Part shown: in pieces, positions 42,742 to 51,199 of the stretch
Position numbering within the stretch: the first letter of the stretch is position 1
Layout of the letters: every line of letters begins with the position of its first letter
Program-made: the position numbers and the translations under genes
The notes under the pieces: generated by a model
What the model saw: the letters and a program-made list of their open reading frames with translations, nothing else
Databases searched by the model: none
What the model was told of the DNA's origin: nothing
Source: Dyadobacter sp. 50-39
Lineage (GTDB): Bacteria; Bacteroidota; Bacteroidia; Cytophagales; Spirosomataceae
Direction: 5' to 3'
DNA length: 64,000 nt
Assembly: GCA_001898145.1 (NCBI GenBank)
Contig: MKSR01000048.1
Span: 180,000-243,999 of the forward strand

Positions 42742-43548
42742 ATGAAGAAAAACTCACTGCTCACATTCCTCTTTCTACTGATCGTTCTCTCCGCTCAATC
42801 GCAAAGCATTACCGGCATTCTCGGTGCGTTTCCGCCCGAACTGATTTTGCTTGAAAGTGAAATGACAGAGAAACAGGACACAGTCATCAGCCATGTCCGG
42901 TTCATCAGGGGTAAGTTACGCGGCCGGCAGGTCGTACTTGCGGAAACAGGCGTGGGAAAGGTGAATGCGGCCATTACGACCGTGCTGATGATCCAGCATT
43001 TTAAACCGCGCGAGATCGTATTTTCCGGGATTGCGGGAGGTGTGGATCCGGCACTGGCACCGGGTGACCTGGTGATCGGTACGCAGATCGCCTACCACGA
43101 TTTCGGGCAGGTCGACGATGCCGGAATGCATTACTGGGCTACAAAAAACCCGTTTACCCAAAAAGAAAACCCGTTGAAATTCCATTGTGATTCGGCACTG
43201 ATCAGCAAAGCGCTCTCGGTTTCCAAAAACCTTAAACTGGCCAAGGTTGAGCGGGACAACGGCAGCTTCGTACCAGCGGTGAAGAAGGGCATCATCGTTA
43301 CCGGCGACCAATTTGTTTCTTCCCAAAAAACCACCAGGCGACTCCTTAAAGACCTGAATGCCGCCGCTACCGAAATGGAAGGCGCCGCCATTGCACAGAC
43401 GTGCTATCAGCAAAACACGCCTTTCCTGATCATCCGGAGCCTGAGCGATAAGGCCGACGGCAAAGCCAAGGCCGATATGGACCAGTTTTACAACGTTGCC
43501 GCGCACAATGCGGCTACACTGGTTATGGCCGTGATCGAGGAGCGCTAG
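42742..43548 (+). CDS. mtnN: exported 5'-methylthioadenosine/S-adenosylhomocysteine nucleosidase
   Basis: This hydrolase splits the N-glycosidic bond of MTA, SAH or 5'-deoxyadenosine, giving adenine and the sugar. The 268-residue protein has the MTAN core with active-site acids kept: Glu33 (in G-A-F-P-P-E-L, equal to E. coli Glu12), the E-M-E at 211-213 and Asp236 (L-S-D-K-A-D). Unlike E. coli MTAN it begins with a typical signal peptide (K-K, a hydrophobic core of 11 residues, S-A-Q at 17-19), so it should act in the periplasm or at the surface. It is 7 bp downstream of the purine permease. Its end overlaps the convergent ClC gene by 26 bp. Confidence 0.85.
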   Translation: MKKNSLLTFLFLLIVLSAQSQSITGILGAFPPELILLESEMTEKQDTVISHVRFIRGKLRGRQVVLAETGVGKVNAAITTVLMIQHFKPREIVFSGIAGGVDPALAPGDLVIGTQIAYHDFGQVDDAGMHYWATKNPFTQKENPLKFHCDSALISKALSVSKNLKLAKVERDNGSFVPAVKKGIIVTGDQFVSSQKTTRRLLKDLNAAATEMEGAAIAQTCYQQNTPFLIIRSLSDKADGKAKADMDQFYNVAAHNAATLVMAVIEER

Positions 43549-44833
43549 CTACCTGCGCGAGGGCGCCCGAAGCGTGTTTGGCCTGGTAGGTATAAACCGA
43601 ATAAGGGAAAATCGCGGCAGCCACCCATTTGGAAACCAGGCTCGCCACAACGATCGGTATGAACAGCACGTAGTTATCCGCCAATGCACAGACCAGGAAT
43701 ATGGACGTAAACGGCGCGTGAATGCTGCCGCTCAAAACCGCCGCCATGCCGATCAGCACGAAATTGACGGGAATGAGGCCAAGACCGAAAAAGTGGTTCA
43801 GTACTACGCAAACGATTAGCCCCAGGAATGCACCGATGAACAGGCTCGGCGCGAAAACGCCGCCATCTCCACCCGCGCCAAGCGTTACCGAAGTTGCTAC
43901 CGGTTTGAGCAACAGCACCGCAAGCATGGGCAAGATGATCGCCAGCGATGGCGCATCGGCGTGTTGAAACACGTGCTTGATCCCATCATAGCCTTCCCCG
44001 TAAAGGTTAGGTACGAAGAAAATCATCGTCGAAATAAGCAGCGAGCCGCCTATAATGCGGGCGTAGTCGTTTTGCAGGGAACCGAAGAATTTCTTGCAGA
44101 ACAGTACGCATTTGGTAAGGTAAACGGAATTGAGCCCGGCCAGCACACCCAGCAGAACCATGTAAGGCAACGCTTCGGTACGCCAGTTGGTTACACTGAA
44201 ATGAAAGACCTGTTTGTAGAAGAAAAACCGGGTAATCAGGTAAGAAGATAATACTGCGGTAACCACAGCCGCGGTGTGCAGTTTGCTTTTTCTTCTCGTG
44301 AAAACCTCGAATGCAAACAGAAAACCCGCCACAGGCGCATTAAACAGCGCTGTTACGCCCGCCGCCAGGCCTGCGCATACGAGATCCGTGCGGTACTTGC
44401 GCAGATAGCTCACCTTCCGGCTCGACAATGCACCGATAGCCGCCGTCGACACTACGGTCGATACTTCGATACCCGTGGAGCCACCGAAAATCACCGTCAG
44501 AAGGCCGTTGAAATAATGGGAAGGAATTTTGTAGGCCGGGAGTGTATGCGCATTTTTATTGATCGTATCCAGCACTTCCTTGATGCCTTTATTGGCCTTG
44601 TTATGAAACAGGAAGTAACGCAGCAAATGGATCGTTGTCAGTCCGATGAGCGGAATGATAAATATCAGATAACGATTACGCTGCAAGTTTTCCAGGAAAG
44701 CCTCTTCATAGTGTTCTGTGATGACCTTGAGCGTATCTGCCACCAATGCCGATAAAATGCCTGTCACAGCTGCCGCAACCACTACCGCCACTACCCTCCG
44801 TGATTTTTTTACTTTGTAAGAATTGAAATCCAT
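43523..44833 (-). CDS. ClC-family chloride channel/transporter
   Basis: This 436-residue integral membrane protein has about 10-12 helices. The filter-lining motifs are recognisable: G-G-S-T-G-I-E (G-K/R-E-G-P position) near 140, F-N-A-P-V-A-G-F-L-F-A-F-E near 187 and G-G-D-G-G-V-F-A-P-S-L near 335. In the first motif the gating Glu of ClC-ec1 is replaced by Thr, a change that in other ClCs favours ungated or channel-like behaviour; this is seen by eye only. No CBS domains follow. I chose ATG 44833, which begins before the first helix. It is convergent with mtnN. Confidence 0.85.
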   Translation of the reverse strand: MDFNSYKVKKSRRVVAVVVAAAVTGILSALVADTLKVITEHYEEAFLENLQRNRYLIFIIPLIGLTTIHLLRYFLFHNKANKGIKEVLDTINKNAHTLPAYKIPSHYFNGLLTVIFGGSTGIEVSTVVSTAAIGALSSRKVSYLRKYRTDLVCAGLAAGVTALFNAPVAGFLFAFEVFTRRKSKLHTAAVVTAVLSSYLITRFFFYKQVFHFSVTNWRTEALPYMVLLGVLAGLNSVYLTKCVLFCKKFFGSLQNDYARIIGGSLLISTMIFFVPNLYGEGYDGIKHVFQHADAPSLAIILPMLAVLLLKPVATSVTLGAGGDGGVFAPSLFIGAFLGLIVCVVLNHFFGLGLIPVNFVLIGMAAVLSGSIHAPFTSIFLVCALADNYVLFIPIVVASLVSKWVAAAIFPYSVYTYQAKHASGALAQVASAPRSRP

Positions 44834-44953
44834 CGTCGTATTTTGATTCAGGAGAAACCGGCCCCTGCATTCAAAACTAACACCGGCCGAAGGCTTTTTG
44901 TTTAGCTTCGCCGTTTTTTTCATCCCTGCCGCTACCCGACAGTATTGATAATG

Positions 44954-45673
44954 CTACCGGTTTTTATCCATTAGCCTGCGGTTCACCACCTGCTCTATCA
45001 CCTGCTCGCGGTAGTTGCGGCTGATCGGAATGCGGTGCGTTTGCATGAAGATCTCATTGCCGTCAATGCCTTCGATCTTGCCGATGGAGACGATGTAAGA
45101 TTTGTGAATGCGGATAAAATGCCGGCCATCGAGGTTTTGTTCGAGGTGTTTGAGGTTAAGCAGGGTAATGTATTTGCCTTTGAGCGTATGGATGGTGACG
45201 TAGTTTTGCAGCCCCTCAATGAAGAGAATGTCGTCGAAGAAGATCTTCTCGTATTTGCTGCCGCATTTGATAAAAAAATAATCCTCCTCCGTTTTGGACG
45301 CTGCCGACCTGGTGAGCAGTTTGTGGTAATCCCTGGCCTTGCCCGCCGATTTGAAAAAGCGCTCGAAAGTGATCGGTTTGAGCAGATAATCCATCACATT
45401 GAGCTGGAAACCTTCCAACGCATAGCTCGGGTAGGCCGTTGTAATGATCGCCATCGGAGGGTTCTGCACGATTTTCAGAAAGTCGATGCCGCTCATTTTG
45501 GGCATTTGAATATCGAGAAAAATCAGGTCGACAGGTTCGCGGTCCATGAGGCTGAGCAGCTCAACGGGGTTTTCGCAAACGCCCGTCAGTTTCAGAAAAT
45601 CCACTTCCTTTACATAATCCGCCAGTCCTTCACGCGCCAGCGGTTCATCGTCGATTATCACGCAGTTGATCAT
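44954..45673 (-). CDS. LytTR-family response regulator
   Basis: This 239-residue regulator has a receiver domain with D-D-E pocket, phospho-acceptor Asp54 (F-L-D-I-Q-M-P-K-M-S-G) and Lys in Y-L-L-K-P. A LytTR DNA-binding domain spans about 140-235, with F-I-R-I-H-K-S-Y-I-V and I-P-I-S-R-N-Y-R. The kinase gene lies upstream on the same strand. If its amber codon were read through, the kinase stop (TAA, 45675-45677) would sit 1 bp before this ATG; as the sequence stands the gap is 109 bp. The coupling expected between these two genes may be broken. Confidence 0.93.
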   Translation of the reverse strand: MINCVIIDDEPLAREGLADYVKEVDFLKLTGVCENPVELLSLMDREPVDLIFLDIQMPKMSGIDFLKIVQNPPMAIITTAYPSYALEGFQLNVMDYLLKPITFERFFKSAGKARDYHKLLTRSAASKTEEDYFFIKCGSKYEKIFFDDILFIEGLQNYVTIHTLKGKYITLLNLKHLEQNLDGRHFIRIHKSYIVSIGKIEGIDGNEIFMQTHRIPISRNYREQVIEQVVNRRLMDKNR

Positions 45674-45782
45674 CTTAGCTGATCTGGTTTAATGAAATTT
45701 GCACTGCCTCCTCCATTTCCAACATATCGAGCTCTGCCTCGAAATGAACAGTAAAGCGGTCGTTGTCTCGCCGGATATCTAG

Positions 45783-46835
45783 CTAATATTTGCCTGGATA
45801 AATTAAGTCCAATCTCCGCCTCACGTTTTTCAGACCGATGCCGCCATAATGTACGACCTCCTGATTCCGCTCTTCGGAAACACTGTTGCTAAGGTTGAAA
45901 GTGAGGCTGGTGTTGGCGAGCCGCAAGTTCCCGTGAATCCAGTTGAGCTCGTGGGAGTGCCTTGAAACATGCTTGAATGCATTTTCCATGAAGGTCATCA
46001 GCACAAATGGTGCGATCCCCGGCTGTCGGCTGAAATGCTGGTCCACTTCAAAAATCACTTCGAGATTATCATTCTGGCGCAGCTTTTCCAGCTCGATAAA
46101 GTTCTGAAGATAAGCGATTTCCTTATTCAGCGGGATCTGGTGGTCGTTGCATTCATAAAGCTGGTGCCGCAGCAGTTCCGAGAACTTCGCCAGCGACGCC
46201 GACGCCCGGTCCGGATTTTTATGGATCAGGAAAAAAATGGAGTTGATGCTATTAAAAAGGAAATGCGGGTTAAACTGGTATTTCAAAAAATTCAGCTCTG
46301 TTTCCAGCTTTTCCTTTTCCAGCATTTGCTGCCTTTGGCGGGTTTGGAGCCAGTTCTTGGCAAGTTTGATACTCATCGCAAATGTCGTGGCTGCCACCGT
46401 CGAGGATAGTGGCCCGCCGAGCATCATATGAAAAAAAGCATAGTTCCCCGGCCCATAGTATTCCTGCAGCGTCTTGCCGGCGGCCCAGGCCCCTATGTAG
46501 TATCCGGGAACGATCAGCGCGGCAGTCGTCACGATGGTCAGCAGTAACAACACCAAAAATTGCGTATACTTCCCTTTTTCGAGGTACCTCGGAACGAGGA
46601 AATACAGGTTGAAATACACCGCCAGCGCCTGCCATACTACGTAGAACAAGAATTTGAAAACCGCCGTCGTGAACAGCGCTTCCACCACTTTTACCGGATT
46701 GCCGAGCGCCACCACCCACCATATGTAATGGTAGACGATCCAGAAAGGAATATGATAGAGCTTGTACCGGAAAAACCAGTGCGCCCGGGCAGGCGAAGCG
46801 GTAAAATCCGGATCGGGAAGATGCTGGGCTATCAT
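45783..46835 (-). CDS. LytS-type sensor histidine kinase with premature amber stop
   Basis: This is a 350-residue kinase. Four membrane helices are predicted, and the His_kinase motif has phospho-acceptor His at about 191 (F-N-P-H-F-L-F-N). The HATPase domain keeps E-N-A-F-K-H and G-G-I-G-L-K-N-V. It stops at TAG (45783-45785) right after L-I-Y-P-G-K-Y. In the same frame 35 more codons follow (L-D-I-R-R-D-N-D-R-F-T-V-H-F-E-A-E-L-D and on) to a TAA at 45675, matching the final HATPase strands of sister kinases. A single base change (for example GAG or CAG to TAG) explains it. GTG 46853 is an alternative start. Confidence 0.85.
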   Translation of the reverse strand: MIAQHLPDPDFTASPARAHWFFRYKLYHIPFWIVYHYIWWVVALGNPVKVVEALFTTAVFKFLFYVVWQALAVYFNLYFLVPRYLEKGKYTQFLVLLLLTIVTTAALIVPGYYIGAWAAGKTLQEYYGPGNYAFFHMMLGGPLSSTVAATTFAMSIKLAKNWLQTRQRQQMLEKEKLETELNFLKYQFNPHFLFNSINSIFFLIHKNPDRASASLAKFSELLRHQLYECNDHQIPLNKEIAYLQNFIELEKLRQNDNLEVIFEVDQHFSRQPGIAPFVLMTFMENAFKHVSRHSHELNWIHGNLRLANTSLTFNLSNSVSEERNQEVVHYGGIGLKNVRRRLDLIYPGKY

Positions 46836-46944
46836 GCGGTTGAGGCTATGCACTCACCAATTTACGGCAATAAGCGCAAAATAGGAGGCCACTGGACGAA
46901 ACGGCGTAAATAATTGATCAACCGCCGGTGCTACTATACAACAA

Positions 46945-46975
46945 GGCCTGGCGGATGTCAATGATCCGCCAGGCC
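46945..46975 (-). terminator. perfect 12-bp stem hairpin
   Basis: GGCCTGGCGGAT (46945-46956) pairs perfectly with ATCCGCCAGGCC (46964-46975) around a 7-nt loop. On the minus strand it follows the 78-residue gene by 25 bp and is followed by TTGTTGTAT, a loose T-tract. It most likely ends that transcript. Confidence 0.75.
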
Positions 46976-46999
46976 CGCATGCTACATTTCGTGGTCAGC

Positions 47000-47236
47000 C
47001 TAAGTCAACGTAACGCCGCAGGGGCATGCCGTCCGTGCTTTTACAGTGCTATTATATTCCAATTTCAGCCTCTTGCCCTTCTCGTCTGCTTCTTCGAGCA
47101 GCTCAAAAGTGCGGCGCTCACCAAGCATCAGAAGCGACTGGAAAAGAACGCCGGCATATTTACTTTCTTCGCTACCGGGGCCTTTTTCCTTGGCGAGATC
47201 ATTGTAGTGTCCGAAAAGATCTTTTCCCTTTCCCAT
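47000..47236 (-). CDS. small protein of unknown function
   Basis: This is a 78-residue soluble protein that I do not recognise. It has a charged helical body (L-F-G-H-Y-N-D-L-A-K-E-K, then F-Q-S-L-L-M-L-G-E-R-R-T-F-E-L-L-E-E-A-D-E-K-G-K-R-L-K-L-E-Y). It ends in A-C-P-C-G-V-T-L-T, with a C-P-C pair that could bind metal. The ATG at 47236 is the natural start; the longer open frame upstream is only antisense to the next gene. A perfect hairpin follows its stop. The upstream 140 bp are strongly AT-rich. Confidence 0.55.
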   Translation of the reverse strand: MGKGKDLFGHYNDLAKEKGPGSEESKYAGVLFQSLLMLGERRTFELLEEADEKGKRLKLEYNSTVKARTACPCGVTLT

Positions 47237-47376
47237 GGTTTTATATTTTGCTTTGAATTTCAGAACCTTAGTTTCCGCACCGAAAATTGTGCTGGATTTC
47301 TCATTGGCCAATTTAAAAAAATAATTATAAAAAATCTCAAAAAAGGCATGCCAATATCGGAAGATTTTGCAGGTGA

Positions 47377-48000
47377 TCAGTAGGCCGCTCTTTTTCTTTC
47401 CGCCAATATCTTCCGCATGTTCTGAAAAGTTTCGATCGGCGCGCGGCTGGCAAACATATTCACGATGTGCGCCGGAATGTGTCCTCCCGGATCCACTTGC
47501 AGCATGTATTCCACCCAAACCTTACCATTCGGCAAAGGGCGGATTTGCCAGCGATTGATGGAAGAACTGATCCTTACGATGCCGTTACGGGGAGGGAGAA
47601 TGCCCGGCACGGCGGGGGCTTCAATGGTGATAAGGTGGTCGTTCTCGTGCCTGACGACTTTCAAATGCGTGACAAAGTCGCGATTATCCAGCGGCCAAGG
47701 CAAACTTACCTCCGTGTGGTAGAATAGCTCGGTGTCGGAGATTCTCTTCACCAGCCTGCAAGATTTGGTATGGCAGACCCACCGCTCGGCCGCCTTCACA
47801 TCCAGCAATAATGAAATCACTTGTTCTGATCCGGCATCCAGCGTGCATTCTGCTTTCATCGCTTTGATCCTGGAATCCGGTACCGTTTTGGCATACACCC
47901 TGATCCCGTCCCGCGTGGCCACGCATCTCCATTCCGCCTGCGCGAACGCCTGCGTAACCCACGGGAAAAGAGCCATTAAAGTGAACACCGCGTACCTCAT
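47377..48000 (-). CDS. exported START-domain (SRPBCC) lipid-binding-like protein
   Basis: This 207-residue protein has a signal peptide ending A-F-A-Q at about 21, then a START-like domain over the rest of the chain. The evidence is W-R-C-V-A-T-R-D-G-I-R-V-Y, the P-D-S-R-I-K-A-M-K-A-E strand, and the W-P-L-D-N-R-D-F and V-E-Y-M-L-Q-V-D-P-G-G patterns with P-x-x-I-V-N in the final helix. Such proteins bind hydrophobic ligands in a helix-grip cavity; the ligand is unknown. The location is probably periplasmic. It is monocistronic by spacing (140 bp to the next gene on this strand). Confidence 0.85.
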   Translation of the reverse strand: MRYAVFTLMALFPWVTQAFAQAEWRCVATRDGIRVYAKTVPDSRIKAMKAECTLDAGSEQVISLLLDVKAAERWVCHTKSCRLVKRISDTELFYHTEVSLPWPLDNRDFVTHLKVVRHENDHLITIEAPAVPGILPPRNGIVRISSSINRWQIRPLPNGKVWVEYMLQVDPGGHIPAHIVNMFASRAPIETFQNMRKILAERKRAAY

Positions 48001-48203
48001 AACGGTACAAAATTCTCACTTCCATCGCCATTCACGAAGCCTGTTACGCCCACGACGCCAGAAAGCACGTTTCAACTGACAGAATGCATGTTTGAACTGC
48101 TGATAGTCCGGAGGAGCCGTTAGATCATTGCATGAGGACGGACAGGCTTTTGAGCAATATTATTGGAAATGGAACCCGGCGGCGTGCTGCAAATACCGGC
48201 CGG

Positions 48204-48239
48204 AAAAGTTGGCAACTTACCAACTTTTGTTTTATTTTG
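48204..48239 (+). promoter_or_regulatory. HigBA operator palindrome overlapping the promoter
   Basis: AAAAGTTGG (48204-48212) and CCAACTTTT (48220-48228) form a perfect 9-bp inverted repeat with a 7-bp centre. A TTG (48209-48211) and a TATTTTG (48233-48239) spaced 21 bp form a plausible -33/-7 promoter within or beside it. Repressor binding here would block the promoter of higBA, as usual for toxin-antitoxin autoregulation. Confidence 0.6.
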
Positions 48240-48284
48240 TTTATAACTCATGCGGAGGTTGCAGCTTCGTGACTATGCTGCATC

Positions 48285-48578
48285 ATGAGGATCACACGAA
48301 GATTACAACTAAAACGCTTTGTAAGAAAACATGCGGATGCAACCAGGAGCATCGCCGTTTGGAAACAGATAGTCAGAGATGCTGAATGGAAACGTAACGC
48401 CGATGTCCTATCCGACTTTCCGACAGCAGAATTGATTAAAGGTAAGAGGGCCCGATTCAAGATTAGCGGGAACAAGTATCGTTTGATAGTTGAGGTTGAC
48501 TACGTTGACTCAACAGTTGAAGTGCGATTTGTGGGAACACATGCAGAATATGATAACATAAACGCTGAAACAGTCTGA
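48285..48578 (+). CDS. higB: HigB-type toxin (RelE superfamily mRNA interferase)
   Basis: This 97-residue basic protein has the HigB fold. The N-terminal helix is rich in Arg and Lys, followed by [12 protein letters not shown], and the strand segment [19 protein letters not shown] is characteristic. It ends with [11 protein letters not shown], the typical tail carrying the His and Tyr seen in these ribosome-dependent mRNA interferases. It lies 2 bp before the antitoxin gene; toxin-first order is normal for HigBA. The promoter and operator lie 46-81 bp upstream. Confidence 0.9.
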   Translation: MRITRRLQLKRFVRKHADATRSIAVWKQIVRDAEWKRNADVLSDFPTAELIKGKRARFKISGNKYRLIVEVDYVDSTVEVRFVGTHAEYDNINAETV

Positions 48579-48580
48579 AT

Positions 48581-48970
48581 ATGGAAAAGCCACAATGGTA
48601 TTTGATTGAAACCGAAGAAGAGTACGAGAAGGCGCTTAACAGGTATGACGAGGTGAAATACTCGACAAAAGGTTCCGAGGAACACAAAGAGAAACTACTT
48701 CTGATCCACCTGATTACCCAATACGAATCGCTACACGATTTCGAAGTAGAAGTCGATCCGGTAGAGGTTATCAAAATCAGGATGGAGGATTTTGGATACA
48801 AACCCGCTGACCTTGCGCAGGTATACGGTGATAAAGGGACTGTCAGTAAAGTCTTGAATTACAAACAGGCCCTTTCGCTATCGATGATCCGTAAGTTCAG
48901 TGAATTGCTGCGCATTCCTGCCGAATTACTCATCCGCGAGTATCCGCTAAAAGGCGTATCGCAGCCTTAA
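48581..48970 (+). CDS. higA: HigA-type antitoxin with helix-turn-helix
   Basis: This is a 129-residue antitoxin and autorepressor. The N-terminal part (about 1-60) is acidic and helical and probably wraps the toxin. The C-terminal part (about 62-125) is an Xre-type helix-turn-helix with I-R-M-E-D-F-G-Y-K-P-A-D-L-A, G-D-K-G-T-V-S-K-V-L and L-S-L-S-M-I-R-K-F-S-E-L-L-R-I-P. It pairs with higB 2 bp upstream. The 9-bp palindrome before higB is its likely operator. Its last 4 bp overlap the convergent porV gene. Confidence 0.9.
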   Translation: MEKPQWYLIETEEEYEKALNRYDEVKYSTKGSEEHKEKLLLIHLITQYESLHDFEVEVDPVEVIKIRMEDFGYKPADLAQVYGDKGTVSKVLNYKQALSLSMIRKFSELLRIPAELLIREYPLKGVSQP

Positions 48971-50052
48971 AAATCCACTGAGGCGGTTAGCTTATACATA
49001 TTCTTCATCGGGCTGCCCGAGTCGGTGGGGATCAGGTAAGCGAAGTCGAGGGAGTAGTGTTTCAGAATGCGTGCACCGGCGCCGGTAGTGAAGAACTTCC
49101 GATCGCCTTTCTCTTTATTTTCCGTAAAATAGCCGCCCCGCAAGGCAAAAAGGTCTTTGTACCAATATTCCGCACCCATTGCTATTGTAACCTCCTGCAT
49201 CTCTTCCTTGAACCCCCCGGGCGCATCCGAGAAGGATTTCACGATTCCTTCCAGGTAGGGTGTCTGATTCACGTTCCGGCCAGGCTGGGGAGTGGGTATC
49301 AGCAGTTTTCCTGCCTCTGCGGTCACATTGAGTTTGTGCTGCCCGTTGGCCGTATACGAGAAGCCACCGCCAAGCCGCAGCATGGTCGGCAGGAAGTATT
49401 CGTAACCTGACCCATAGTTCATTTTAGGTCCGATATTGGCAATGGTCGCGCCGACAGTCCACACCATATGCTCGTCCCCGGCCATATCCGACGCCTGACT
49501 TTTGTAATAAAACCCAATGTCGCCAGCCATCGCGCGGGCCGGTTTCAGGCTTTGGCCCAAAACAACGACACCGCTACCAATGTCCGACGACAGGTATTTA
49601 AGTGTGATACCCGCAGAAAAATGATTTCCCAGTTGCCTGGCATAGGATCCGCTGAATGCAATGTCCCCGCCAGCCGATAGGGACGGAGCCGAAACGATCC
49701 CCGGATCGCTGAAATATTGCACGGATGCGCCTATCACCTGCCCTTTTCCCAATTTTTTGTAGCCCGCCGCATGACCCAGCCAGGCACCATTCATGATATA
49801 AGGAAGCCAGGGCGAATAGCTGGCAGTCACCCCTAAGTTGCCCGGTGCGTCGGTAAGCTTGCCCACGTTCCAGAATGCCGAATTGGCATCGCCGCTGGTA
49901 GCGGTCCCGGCATGTCCCATCCCGCCTGCGCGTGCATCCGGTGCCCACACCAGAAAATTGGCGGCAGCCTCCGAAATCCGGTAATTCGTTTGGGCCAGTG
50001 CATTGGTAATGACGCACGACAAGCATGCCAGCGTGAGCAGATTCGCTTTCAT
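48967..50052 (-). CDS. porV: type IX secretion outer-membrane protein PorV
   Basis: PorV is an outer-membrane beta-barrel (FadL-like) that works with the T9SS translocon and sortase PorU to receive and release cargo. The 361-residue protein has a signal peptide ending A-L-A-Q at about 21. The hallmark N-terminus of the family follows: F-L-x-x-x-P-D-A-R-A-x-G-M-G near 33-46, then S-A-F-W-N-x-G-K-L near 57. A barrel closes with L-T-A-S-V-D-F. porU is not adjacent. At least two T9SS cargo proteins (24073, 31908) are encoded in this window, so PorV has local clients. Confidence 0.9.
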   Translation of the reverse strand: MKANLLTLACLSCVITNALAQTNYRISEAAANFLVWAPDARAGGMGHAGTATSGDANSAFWNVGKLTDAPGNLGVTASYSPWLPYIMNGAWLGHAAGYKKLGKGQVIGASVQYFSDPGIVSAPSLSAGGDIAFSGSYARQLGNHFSAGITLKYLSSDIGSGVVVLGQSLKPARAMAGDIGFYYKSQASDMAGDEHMVWTVGATIANIGPKMNYGSGYEYFLPTMLRLGGGFSYTANGQHKLNVTAEAGKLLIPTPQPGRNVNQTPYLEGIVKSFSDAPGGFKEEMQEVTIAMGAEYWYKDLFALRGGYFTENKEKGDRKFFTTGAGARILKHYSLDFAYLIPTDSGSPMKNMYKLTASVDF

Positions 50053-50151
50053 AGGGGTTTGATTTACGTTAAGAAAGTTTGTTAGCGGTTACAAACCAAA
50101 AACGTACCCTATATCATATTATTACGCGATCTGCTCACATTCTCAAAAGCT

Positions 50152-51123
50152 TCACTCCCAACGGTCCAGCCCCAGCAGCTTGCGCCCCAGTTCACTTAGT
50201 ACTGCCGTTTGATAACGCGTTTGCTCCCAGTTACGCGGGTCACCCGGAAAAGCATAACCCTGGGGTGCCTCTCGTTCCCACCAGGAGCGGATCCGCCATT
50301 GCCGCAACGCCTCATCGTCTTCCTGCGCCGGCATCATCGAAATATACTGTGCGAGCCGCACTTTATCCTTACTCCTGTTGGCACGGATGCCGTGCGGCTG
50401 TGAGCTGTTAAAAATCAGCAGGTCGCCCGCATTCATTTTCACCTTCACAATTTCGAAACCTGTCACGTCGGGTTGAAAATGGTTACGGTCTTCGGGCTGC
50501 GTCAACTTCCAGGTATCGTACGTCCGGAACAGCTCGGGCACACATTGAAATCCGCCCATATTCTCATCGTCCTGATCGGCCAGCGCGAGCACGCCCTGCA
50601 CATTTTGCGGCTTGGTTTCGGGATCATAATCCCAGTGAATGAAGCCCTTGTATTCAAACCCGGGCCGGAGCGGTACGTTCAGATTGGCGCGATCGATGGT
50701 TACCCAGAGCTTTTCGGTGCCCCAGATGTCGGCAAATGCTTCATGCACCTTCGGGAACTGGCGGTTATCCCACAAATACTGATGGTTATACACTTCTACC
50801 ATACCGGTGTTGGTAAGCTCCTTCATTTTCATTTCGGCGCGTGGAGGTGCATACCACGTTTCGGGATCGTTCGGGTCTTTTTCTTCAAATTCCCACAGGA
50901 AGTCAGCCAGCTTTTTGACCTGCTCTTCCGGAACAGCGTTCTTGATCACGATATAGCCATTGGTTGTCCAGAAATCCCAATCCTCCTCGCTCAGCAATCG
51001 GAGCGGCTTGCCATTGCTTCGGTCATTGAGCCGCACGTTGCTCGACTTCGCAGTTGAAGGGTTGCCGGGAATGTCCGTATGCGCATTTGCAGGTGCCATC
51101 GTAGCCATTGTTTTCGTCTCCAT
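50152..51123 (-). CDS. PhyH-family Fe(II)/2-oxoglutarate-dependent dioxygenase
   Basis: This is a 323-residue cytoplasmic oxygenase of the phytanoyl-CoA dioxygenase family. The metal-binding facial triad is visible as His163-x-Asp165 (I-H-W-D-Y-D) and His244 (S-Q-P-H-G-I-R), with the Arg of the last motif likely binding 2-oxoglutarate. The W-x-F-W-T-T-N-G-Y-I-V-I strand near 49-60 is also typical. The substrate is unknown; bacterial members often act on lipids, sugars or amino acids. The first 40 residues are polar and may start at Met6 or Met9 instead. It is divergent from an AraC regulator gene 155 bp away, which probably controls it. Confidence 0.85.
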   Translation of the reverse strand: METKTMATMAPANAHTDIPGNPSTAKSSNVRLNDRSNGKPLRLLSEEDWDFWTTNGYIVIKNAVPEEQVKKLADFLWEFEEKDPNDPETWYAPPRAEMKMKELTNTGMVEVYNHQYLWDNRQFPKVHEAFADIWGTEKLWVTIDRANLNVPLRPGFEYKGFIHWDYDPETKPQNVQGVLALADQDDENMGGFQCVPELFRTYDTWKLTQPEDRNHFQPDVTGFEIVKVKMNAGDLLIFNSSQPHGIRANRSKDKVRLAQYISMMPAQEDDEALRQWRIRSWWEREAPQGYAFPGDPRNWEQTRYQTAVLSELGRKLLGLDRWE

Positions 51124-51199
51124 GTCGGTAATATTTTTTCATGATTGAATAAAACAAAACTAATACATCCCTAACCGCACGACTACCGCTGCAATTGCC

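Noticed and set aside
46928-47383. A 151-codon plus-strand frame
   Set aside because: It runs opposite the 78-residue gene and through its terminator hairpin, and has no family features.
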